A stretch of DNA of 64,000 bases, from the NCBI GenBank assembly GCA_037447655.1, contig JBBHKE010002789.1:186001-250000 (forward strand). Reading direction: 5' to 3'. Position 1 is the first letter of the stretch. Each line of letters opens with the position of its first letter. Source of the DNA: Zygnema cylindricum (taxonomy: Eukaryota > Streptophyta > Zygnematophyceae > Zygnematales > Zygnemataceae). Under the pieces are notes generated by a model, which was not told where the DNA came from, ran no database searches, and saw only the letters and a program-made list of their open reading frames with translations. Below are positions 56,801-64,000 of the stretch, piece by piece. The position numbers were made by a program, and so were the translations under genes.

Positions 56801-59800
56801 TTTTCACAGCCTGTTTTTGAAGATGACTCTATGAAGGATACTGGTACTCGTTTCAATGACAGGCATAGGAGTTCAGAAAGGTCGATGAGTAATACACAGG
56901 ATGTGAGGAGGGCAGGTGATGATGGACACAATTCTGATAACAGTTATAGCAGGGAAAGCGGACAGATTGAAAGAGTTTCAGAGAGACTTCCTGAAAGAGT
57001 TCCCGTAAGTGATGATGTCGTTGATGGAGGTTTGGGAGAAAAGTTATCCAAGTCTGTAGTATCCATTATACCTCCCACTGGTTTAGAAGTGATGGAAAAT
57101 CGGAGTACGGATAAAAGTATGACCGATTGTACTTTGCCTGGTGTTCCAGCCTCTTCAAATGAGGGAGGGATAAGTCACGAGCCTTTTCGTATCTTAAAAA
57201 GAGTTGGTGACCCGATTCTAGAGACAGGAAGTCTTTCGATTGAAACTAGTATATCTGAATTACCATCTAAAGAACCTTTGGTGTCTGTTATTCAGCCTGA
57301 GAAAGGTAGTACAGAAATTCCTGTCAACACTAATGGGTCAGGTGAAGCACAGACGCCTAAGTCTGATACTCAAGAGATGTCTGAGCTTGTTGCTCCAGTA
57401 ACTGTTTCAAAGTCAGGGACAAGCGATGTAGAGAAGGTTTCTTTCAAGGTATCAAACGAGGAAGGGCAGCAAGAAAATCTGCATGCTGTTAAGAATGTTT
57501 CTCGAAAAGGTATATCCCCATATCATCAGGTTGTTGAAGGGGAAGGTCCTCACTTACGAAATGCTCAATTTCAAGTGCTGGATCCAGTGCCAGGGAATAA
57601 TCTAACTGTAAAGACTGGAACAACAGTCGAAGCAACTAAGACTGAATTACGAAGTGCAGAACAGGTTCTTGATGGTAAGCATAGTCTTGATAGAAGGTCG
57701 TTTGAGACTGGCGCAGTGAATGCGGAGGTTTCCGGGGTTGTCAAAGAAGTCCTCATTGGAGATGAGTCACCCGAGAATGTTTCGGAGAATGCTTCAGGTG
57801 GGAAGGAGGGGTCAGAAGTACACCAGAATGAGTTTGACGCTATAGCCAATAATGATGGTGAGAGTGGGAGCTCAGGAGTTGGATCAGCAGCTTGGGATTA
57901 TGACGCACAAGTAAGTAGTTTTTTTCCTTCGCTCCTACAACCCCTTCGCTCTTACATCTGGTTTGGAATTTTTGGCTTAGTAATTTGTACCTCGCACTAA
58001 CTTTTTGGCGGGATTCTGTTTAACGGCTCTGCTTGTTGGAAGTCTGCAATATAGTCATGGAAACCTTTCTTTTCCTCCTAGGTGTTTCAATATTGTTGTT
58101 TCTGTTGGGAATTTGCAAGATTGTTACAGGAGTTCTTTTTTTGTTCTGGCTGGAAGAGGTTTAAGGGAAATGGCTGTAACTTAGTAGGAAGTTGCAAGGT
58201 GGTAATTGGAGCCTTTTCTTTTGCCGGGGTCGGATATTACAGAGAGCAAAACTGAAGGAGAGTGCCCAGAGGGCAAAGCAGTTAAGGCGGGCGGAGGAAG
58301 AACGTATGAAGGAACAGAAAGCACGAGCTCAGGCCAAACTGGAGGAGTTGGAGCGTAGAAGGGGAGGTGGAGGCCAAGAGCAATCTACCTCTGGTGAGGA
58401 TGGACCAAAAGTCCCCACCGGGACAGATGGTGACATTAGTAAGACATCTTTCCAAAGCCTTCAAGCTGTTGTCGGAGACAAGCAGGAGATTGTTTCTTTG
58501 GAGACTATAATTCCTGCAATGGAGATGTCTTCTCAGCAGTCGGTTGTTGTTAGTGGGAAAGACCAAGGGAAAGACCAAAACCGGCGTGGAGAGAAAAAGA
58601 CTGGTCAACTTCGTGGTAAGGAAAAACCAAGCCATGGACCGACTCCTCCACCTCCCCCTGGACCTGTTTCATTTGAACCTCCACTGCTACCTGCACCCAA
58701 TATGCAGCCATTCCCATTTTCACACCCTCAAGCCCACCCACATGTCCATCCTCATCTTCACCCGCACTTTCAAACTCAATCTCGTCCTAGGCTTCCTCAG
58801 GGAATCCAGCATGTTCCTCATATTAGGGGACCTCCCAGTCATTCTGAACCACCTCATGGTCCTGGTCAGCAACCAATAGGTGCTCATCGTCAGCCACATC
58901 ATATGCATTCTCCTTCTCTTGCTTCCGCTCCCCCTCCTCCCTCTCCCTCTCCTTCCCTTTCCTTCACTCCTGGTAATGCTGTCGTCCAGGAGCAAGAATT
59001 TCCTAGAAAACAGTTTCAAGGTCCCCATAGTCCTGGAAAGCAAGTTCCAAGATTACCAGACCAGCAAGAATCTCGAGAACCGTCTCATGGTGTCCATTCA
59101 TTTCAGCAACCACCAACAAACTTCAAAAATCAAAAGCAACAGCTTCCACTACCAGCTGTTCAAGCGTTATGGGGTTTTCAGAATGACCAAAATCTTCAAG
59201 CTCGTCAGAATCAGCAAAGTCATTTACCCTCTCAGATTTCACATGGACCGCAAAATGTAGTGAATCATCAACCCCATTCTCAACTTCGTCATCCTTCTGT
59301 ACAACCACAACAACAACAAGTACAGGCCGGAGTAAAAACTCCTGGTTTGCAAAGTGGGCAATCACAGCAAAAAGTAGACGGGGCACACCACGAGGCAAAT
59401 CCACATCCAACAGTCAAATCTAGTGAGCAAAACTCCTCAGTTACTATGAAATCAGTTGATTCTAAAAAGCCTATTGCTCTTGGTGAACGGTTAGAGGAGG
59501 GTGATGCGTCTGGAGGAGTAATGAACGAAGTAATTGGACACAGGCCAAAGAAGGGAAGTGCTGGTAGAAGTAAGGGTGTGAAACACAGGCCAAAAGGGGG
59601 AGAAGCGGTAGGTCAACAGACTGATGGTCACAACATTGATGTCATAGATGCTGACGTAGGATCTGGAGACGTAGCTCCAGTGGATTCGAGAATTGTCAGG
59701 AAAGAACAAACACCTCAAACAGTGTTACCTACAAAAACTACTGTCAGTATTCAGTCAGTTGTTCAAGTTTCTACCACTGAGAAAACTGGTTCCGCTTCTA

Positions 59801-62124
59801 TTGGTCAACCGTTGCAAAGACCAAAACTTGTAGGTGAGAGTGGAAAACCTATTTCTGGAGAGCCTCCTCGGCATACAGACCCAGGCTTACCGTCAATGTT
59901 TGGGGAGTTCCATGTTGTTGTTGAAAATCATTTGCTCAATCTGTCTAGGACAGATGTACCACATTCAAGAAATATTGAATCGAGTGCTCCAGGAAAATTC
60001 GTACCACCTCCAGCCTCTCAGAAAGGTCCTGTTAGAGTGAGTAATAACAACAAGATGCCACAAGATGTTAGAGTTACTGACAAAATTCATCCAGTAACTC
60101 CTGAGGATGTTGCTGTTCGTCCCTCTACTCGCGGGATTCATGGATCAGGGGGAGAGGTGACAACAGGTACTAATCCCCGACCGGAAATTACAGGCTCTCA
60201 TGATGCCTTGTTGGGTGAGAAGGAGAAGGAGAAGTTTGGACGAGTTGCAAATCCAGATCAAGGGAGTAAGAGAAGTGAAGGACAGCAACAACTCCACCAT
60301 CAGCCTGCACAAAGGACAAGGAGGGCTGAGATGGAGAGATACTCACCTAAAATTGTTCACCAGAATCAAGAAAAGGTCAGTACAGGAGGAAGTGTGAGTG
60401 TCTCTGGAGATGAAATTCATTCTCCGTCGCTGGCAACTCCTGTCACATCTACCAACAATGCTGATCAAATAAATAATCCCAGTCAAGTACACTCTCAACA
60501 ATGGCAACAAACTATTCCACATGTGACTCCCTCCTCTCAACACGTGACTCCCTCTACTCAATATGGAGCTCCTCTTCCTCAACATATTTCTCCTATGCAA
60601 CATATATCTTCTGCCCAACATATACCTCAACCTCAACCTCAACCTCAGCCTCAACCTCAACCTCAACCTCGACTTCAACCTGAACCTCAACATGTACCTC
60701 ATCCTCAACATATGCGTCCTCCATCTCAGCATGTGCCTCCTTCGCAACAACTAGCTTCTGAGTCTTCTTCTTCAAACAATGTTGAATCAAGAGGAAGACC
60801 AGGGACTGATGGGAAAACTGAGGGGAAAAGTCCCAAAGCCGGAGGGCGAAACAATGGGTCGTCTGGTAGAAGGAATCAGCCCAGGGGAGCTCAAAATGGG
60901 GGTACACTTAAAGAACAAAATGGTCCCCATGTGCAAACTGGAGCAGTCCCACACACATCTGAACCTGCTTCACACTCTAATCAAGTCACCCCTAGTCGAA
61001 CATCTCATTCTGGTCAGCATAATGTTCCACAGCAAATCCTCAACGGTCAACCAGGAGAACATCCTTCACAGCATCCTTCTCCTCATCCTTCCTCCCATCG
61101 TCCTCTTCACCATCCTCCTCCTCATCTTTCCTCTCAGCATCTTCCGCAACATCATTCCCAACATCCTCCTCAATATCCTCTTCCTCCTCATCCTTCCCAG
61201 CATACTCCTCAACATCCTCCTCCTCCTCCTCATCATCCTCCCTCCCAGAATCCTCCTCAACACCCCCCTCAACATCCTCCTCATCCTTCCTCGCAGCATC
61301 CCTCTCAGCATCCTCCTCATCCTTCACAACATCTTCCTCAACAAACTTCCCAACATCCTCATCAACATCCTTCCCAACACCCTCAATATCCTTTTCAACA
61401 TCCCTCCCAGCACCCCTCCCAACATCCTCAAAATCCTCCTCAACATCCTTCTCAACCTGTCTCACATCTTCCTAATCGGAGGACAAATCAGCAGCATACC
61501 ACGCCTGCCCAACGTCCTTCTTCCACTCAACACCAAAACTCTTCGTCACATCAACGTGGAACAGGACAAAACTCATCCAGTAGTCAAAGCCAAAGCCTGT
61601 CAGAAAAACACAATAAATCGGTACGACACAATCAAAGCATGTCAGAAAGACAGAATCAAAACATGTCAGAAAGACAGAATCAAAATATGTCCGAAAGACA
61701 GAATCAAAGTATGTCAGAAAGACAGAATCAAAACCCGTCAGAAAGACACAATGGAACAATGATGTCACCTTCGTTTATGACGTCATCTGGTGCTCCGCAA
61801 AATCAACAAACACAGAAAAATTCAGTCCCAAGTGGGGGAGGAGGAGGAACAACTCCGTCGTCGCAGGCGAAAACTAACCCACCTTTGCATCAAGTCCCAG
61901 TTTCGTCTCGTGTAGATGCTCATACAGGCCCTGGAGGGAGAGGTCCAGAGGCAGGACAAACGGGTAGATCTGGATTTGGGGCTGGAAGAGGTGGTGGGAG
62001 AGGGGGGCATGGAGGTGGGACGGGGAGAGGATCATATGGAGGCAACAGAAGTGGTGATAAAGAGAAACCGAGGATGGTGATTGATGCAACTAAAGGAGCA
62101 GTTCCTGGCCAAGTCTCTACCTGA
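50860..62124 (+). CDS. MOS1: MOS1-like BAT2_N-domain protein, eight coding exons
   Basis: Joined exons 50860-50879, 52354-52437, 53107-53151, 53859-54378, 54908-55001, 55391-55501, 55884-57910 and 58243-62124 give 6,783 bases, 2,260 residues, all with GT-AG borders and consistent phase. The N-terminus (STRRGMTVLGKIPAVPKPIN, NLPSQRLENRGLDPNVEIVP) matches plant MODIFIER OF SNC1. Next come the BAT2_N hallmark LSGGDFPTLGSEKN (residues 235-248), five WRR/WRK motifs (299-364), a Gly/Pro/Met-rich stretch (~370-525), a basic coiled coil RAKLKESAQRAKQLRRAEEE (from 968), QP repeats (~1762-1783), HPSQHP-type repeats (~1903-2047), MSERQNQN repeats (~2099-2134) and a C-terminal RGG-like region (~2209-2238). 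Arabidopsis MOS1 is a nuclear regulator of SNC1 expression and flowering and is about 1,400 residues, so this protein is much longer, mainly by low-complexity growth. Exon borders are my inference. Confidence 0.85.
50930..51420 (+). repeat. Purine-rich tract in MOS1-like intron 1
   Basis: About 490 bases dominated by GGA, GAGA and GGGA, with few pyrimidines. Open frames seen on the opposite strand (Pro/Ser/Phe/Leu only) are artefacts of this composition. Confidence 0.75.
52354..52437 (+). CDS. MOS1-like coding exon 2
   Basis: 84 bases after acceptor GTGCAG, donor GTATAC. Encodes GMTVLGKIPAVPKPINLPSQ, the most conserved block of the family. Confidence 0.88.
53107..53151 (+). CDS. MOS1-like coding exon 3
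   Basis: 45 bases between CCGCAG and GTAAGT. Encodes LENRGLDPNVEIVP. Confidence 0.88.
53859..54378 (+). CDS. MOS1-like coding exon 4
   Basis: 520 bases after acceptor CAACAG, ending before GTGAGT. Opens with GTVTWGTS and is rich in Ser, Gly and WG motifs (SAWGQTNNN, NAWGASS, SRPSSAG, RPHSAEARHG), as in MOS1. An internal GTAACT at 54053 could be an alternative donor. Confidence 0.82.
54908..55001 (+). CDS. MOS1-like coding exon 5 (BAT2_N motif)
   Basis: 94 bases after ACACAG, donor GTATTT. Encodes RFQLSGGDFPTLGSEKNPDL. Confidence 0.88.
55391..55501 (+). CDS. MOS1-like coding exon 6
   Basis: 111 bases after TATCAG, donor GTGAGT. Encodes an acidic/basic stretch (SEQESDSAVEFKERPRTAEE). The exact acceptor is less certain because further AGs follow closely. 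Confidence 0.72.
55884..57910 (+). CDS. MOS1-like coding exon 7
   Basis: 2,027 bases after TTGTCAG, donor GTAAGT, ending in phase 0 (WDYDAQ). Contains the WRR motifs and the Gly/Pro/Met-rich region, then a Ser/Glu-rich disordered part. Confidence 0.88.
58243..62124 (+). CDS. MOS1-like coding exon 8 (last)
   Basis: 3,882 bases after ATTACAG, stop TGA at 62122-62124. Opens with the basic coiled coil conserved in MOS1 (QRAKLKES…AKLEELERR) and continues into His/Pro/Gln-rich repeats and a glycine/arginine-rich end. An open frame also extends upstream of the acceptor to 58192, but the homology starts at the acceptor. Confidence 0.86.
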   Translation, partial: RAKLKESAQRAKQLRRAEEERMKEQKARAQAKLEELERRRGGGGQEQSTSGEDGPKVPTGTDGDISKTSFQSLQAVVGDKQEIVSLETIIPAMEMSSQQSVVVSGKDQGKDQNRRGEKKTGQLRGKEKPSHGPTPPPPPGPVSFEPPLLPAPNMQPFPFSHPQAHPHVHPHLHPHFQTQSRPRLPQGIQHVPHIRGPPSHSEPPHGPGQQPIGAHRQPHHMHSPSLASAPPPPSPSPSLSFTPGNAVVQEQEFPRKQFQGPHSPGKQVPRLPDQQESREPSHGVHSFQQPPTNFKNQKQQLPLPAVQALWGFQNDQNLQARQNQQSHLPSQISHGPQNVVNHQPHSQLRHPSVQPQQQQVQAGVKTPGLQSGQSQQKVDGAHHEANPHPTVKSSEQNSSVTMKSVDSKKPIALGERLEEGDASGGVMNEVIGHRPKKGSAGRSKGVKHRPKGGEAVGQQTDGHNIDVIDADVGSGDVAPVDSRIVRKEQTPQTVLPTKTTVSIQSVVQVSTTEKTGSASIGQPLQRPKLVGESGKPISGEPPRHTDPGLPSMFGEFHVVVENHLLNLSRTDVPHSRNIESSAPGKFVPPPASQKGPVRVSNNNKMPQDVRVTDKIHPVTPEDVAVRPSTRGIHGSGGEVTTGTNPRPEITGSHDALLGEKEKEKFGRVANPDQGSKRSEGQQQLHHQPAQRTRRAEMERYSPKIVHQNQEKVSTGGSVSVSGDEIHSPSLATPVTSTNNADQINNPSQVHSQQWQQTIPHVTPSSQHVTPSTQYGAPLPQHISPMQHISSAQHIPQPQPQPQPQPQPQPRLQPEPQHVPHPQHMRPPSQHVPPSQQLASESSSSNNVESRGRPGTDGKTEGKSPKAGGRNNGSSGRRNQPRGAQNGGTLKEQNGPHVQTGAVPHTSEPASHSNQVTPSRTSHSGQHNVPQQILNGQPGEHPSQHPSPHPSSHRPLHHPPPHLSSQHLPQHHSQHPPQYPLPPHPSQHTPQHPPPPPHHPPSQNPPQHPPQHPPHPSSQHPSQHPPHPSQHLPQQTSQHPHQHPSQHPQYPFQHPSQHPSQHPQNPPQHPSQPVSHLPNRRTNQQHTTPAQRPSSTQHQNSSSHQRGTGQNSSSSQSQSLSEKHNKSVRHNQSMSERQNQNMSERQNQNMSERQNQSMSERQNQNPSERHNGTMMSPSFMTSSGAPQNQQTQKNSVPSGGGGGTTPSSQAKTNPPLHQVPVSSRVDAHTGPGGRGPEAGQTGRSGFGAGRGGGRGGHGGGTGRGSYGGNRSGDKEKPRMVIDATKGAVPGQVST

Positions 62125-62300
62125 GGTTCATCTTGTAAGTGGAAAGTTGCAAATGCTCTGAAATTTAGTAAAGCTAGTTCACAAATTGCTTGGACTTGCA
62201 TCACTGTTTTGGCCTAAGTAAAGATGTGTGCTTCCTGTACTAAGGCTGGAAGTGGTTTGTACCACGTACCAAAGATTATTTTCAAGTACATATCTACGTC

Positions 62301-62306
62301 AATAAA
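62301..62306 (+). terminator. Polyadenylation signal of the MOS1-like gene
   Basis: AATAAA 177 bases after the stop codon, in an AT-rich 3' UTR. The cleavage site is probably within the next 30-40 bases. Confidence 0.65.
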
Positions 62307-62344
62307 GGTTTCATGTCTACCTGTCAATCAAATATTTGAAATAG

Positions 62345-62806
62345 TACTGATACTCGTAATACGCTCGTATTTTAAAAAAAAGTAGGGTTGAGATTCATTT
62401 TAACAATTGCAGAATTCGATTACCAAATTGAGTCTGTTTTTTAGTTTAAGTGTTGGGTTGGTCTTTGGGGGTTATAGGGAGTCAAATCTATCTCTATTTT
62501 AGACAGTTGGTCTAACCTAATAATCCAATGGACATGATTGACAACATCAACATATAATGGATAAACACGGTAAGAACGATTTATACATGATGTCGACACT
62601 ATTATTACATTTGTCTTTTTAGTGTTTTAGCATTCTGAAACAGATTGTCGAAAGTACCAATAGAAATGGTTCCCCACACTACAATTGTTATTGAAAATTG
62701 TGAAAAATGTGCGAGGCTGATTTTGTTCGAGTTCAGTTTGTCACTTGTAAGGCAAAGCTTTTAACATTCGCGTGATTTGATCTCTTTTGGTTTTCCAGCA
62801 ATCTGT
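62345..62806. other. Intergenic DNA right of the MOS1-like gene
   Basis: AT-rich, no gene, TIR or LTR recognised. Confidence 0.45.
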
Positions 62807-64000
62807 TCTCTTCCTTCTTCCTTCTTTCTCCAACTTCTTTCGTCTTTCTTCCTTCTTCTTTCTTCCTTCTTCCTTCTTCCTTCTTTCTTCCTTCTTCCTC
62901 CTTCCTTCTTCTTCCTTCTTCCTTCTTCTTCCTTCCGTCTTCCTTCTTCCTTCTTTCTTCCTTCTTCCTACTTTCTCCTTATTCTTTCATCTTTCTTCCT
63001 TCTTCTTTCTTCCTTCTATCTTCTTCCTTCTTCCTCCTTCCTTCTTTCTTCTTCCTTCTTCCTCCTTCCTTCCTTCTTCTTCCTTCTTCTTTCTTCCTTG
63101 TTCTTCTTCCTTTCTTTCTTTCTTCCTTCTTGCTTCCTCCTTCCTTCTTTCTCCTACTTCTTTCTTCCTTTTTCCTTCTTTCTCCCTCCTTCCTTCTTCC
63201 TCCTTCCTTCTTCCTTCTTTTCTTCCTTCTTCCTTCTTCTTCCTTCTTCCTTCTTCCTTCTTCCTTCTTTCTTCCTCCTTCCTTCTTCTTCCTTCTTCCT
63301 TCTTCTTCTTCCGTCTTCCTTCTTTCTTCCTACTTCCTTCTTCTTCCTTATTCTTTCTTCTTTCTTCCTTCTTCTTTCTTCCTTTCTTCTTTCTTCCTTC
63401 TTCTTCCTTCTTCCTTCTTTCTTCCTTCTTCTTTCTTCTTCCTTCTTCCTTCTTTCTTCTTTCTTCTTCCTTCTTCCTCCTTTCCTTCTTCTTCCCTGTT
63501 CTTCTTCCTTTCTTTCTTTCTTTCTTCCTTCTTGCTTCCTTCTTCCTTCTTTCTCCTACGTCTTTCTTCCTTCTTCCTTCTTTCTTCCTCCTTCCTTCTT
63601 CCTCCTTCCTTCTTCCTCCTTCCTTCTTCCTTCTTCCTTCTTCCTTCTTCCTTCTCCTCCTTCCTTCTTCTTCCTACTTTCTTCTTTCCTTTTTCTTTCT
63701 TTTTCTTTTTTCCTCCTTCCTTCCTTTTCCTTCTTTCTTCTTTCTTCTTTCTTCTTCCTCCTTCCGTCTTCTTCCTCCTTCTTTCTTCTTCCTTCTTCCT
63801 CCTTCCTTCTTCTTCCTCCTTCTTTCTTCTTTCTTCCTTGTTCTTCCTTTCTTTCTTTCTTCCTTCTTCTTTCTTCTTTCTTCCTTGTTCTTCTTCCTTT
63901 CTTTCTTTCTTTCTTCCTTCTTGCTCCCTTCTTCCTTCTTTCTCCTTCTTCTTTCGTCTTTCTTCTTTCTTCCTTTTTCCTTCCTTCTTCCTCCTTCCTT
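62807..64000 (+). repeat. CTTC/TTCC polypyrimidine array
   Basis: About 1.2 kb of almost pure pyrimidine (units CTT, CTTC, TTCC in irregular mix) running past the window end. Interruptions by G or A recur: GTTCTTCTTCC at 63100, 63498 and 63897, giving a higher-order period of about 398-399 bases. Confidence 0.9.

Noticed and set aside
58192-58242. Start of an independent 1,310-residue gene at 58192
   Set aside because: The sequence before 58243 has no homology and is intron with an ATTACAG acceptor; the coiled coil continues exon 7 in phase.
61040-61465. Minus-strand Glu/Asp-rich open frame
   Set aside because: It is the antisense shadow of the HPSQHP-coding repeats; composition alone keeps it open.
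61050-61742. CRISPR-like or satellite array
   Set aside because: The repeats are in-frame codon repeats within a long open exon and have no spacers.

Overview
The window is nuclear DNA from a land plant. The right third holds one spliced gene that I recognise as a MODIFIER OF SNC1 (MOS1)-type, BAT2_N-domain protein, with GT-AG introns, telo-box-like TTTAGGGTTT motifs upstream and an AATAAA signal. The left three quarters is a nested stack of Ty1/Copia LTR retrotransposons. I cannot name the species.

Layout. (1) Bases 1-2096: the 5' end (gag start plus LTR) of a minus-strand Copia, element A. (2) 2218-21036: an old plus-strand Copia, B, split by a complete minus-strand Copia C (6340-12664), a 905-bp foreign insert (13208-14112) and a minus-strand Copia D (14854-20546) in its 3' LTR. 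(3) 21037-29017: non-Copia DNA holding a TIR element with an unknown open reading frame, split by Copia E (21686-28087). (4) 29018-47027: Copia F, split by G (31379-37755) and H (37856-44016). F itself sits a few bases inside the arm of a large foldback element (arms 47028-47494 and 47633-49165), whose right arm carries two small TIR elements (47684-48002, 48072-48804). (5) 49206-49612: another small TIR element. (6) 50860-62124: the MOS1-like gene, eight coding exons, 2,260 predicted residues. (7) 62807-64000: a CTTC/TTCC polypyrimidine array running off the window.

All Copia copies are defective (stops, frameshifts, lost catalytic residues). They form two related LTR families: A, C, D, F have LTRs whose gag-side end on the + strand reads TGCAATTTTGTGTCC; B, E, G, H read TGCAACTCTGAGACC. 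Five-base target duplications, some with one mismatch, are visible for C, D, E, F and G and fix the order of nesting.

The most interesting biology is in the shared design of these elements. The primer-binding site is GGTTATGGGCCCACC, complementary to the anticodon stem-loop of initiator tRNA-Met rather than to its 3' end, as in Drosophila copia and yeast Ty5. The gag start codon lies 20 bases inside the 5' LTR, so the primer site is itself translated, and the pol stop codon abuts the polypurine tract next to the 3' LTR. Both LTR families also carry, antisense, a tRNA-like segment with a good Pol III B box. E and G share the same inactivating lesions but have different target duplications, so a defective copy was mobilised in trans.
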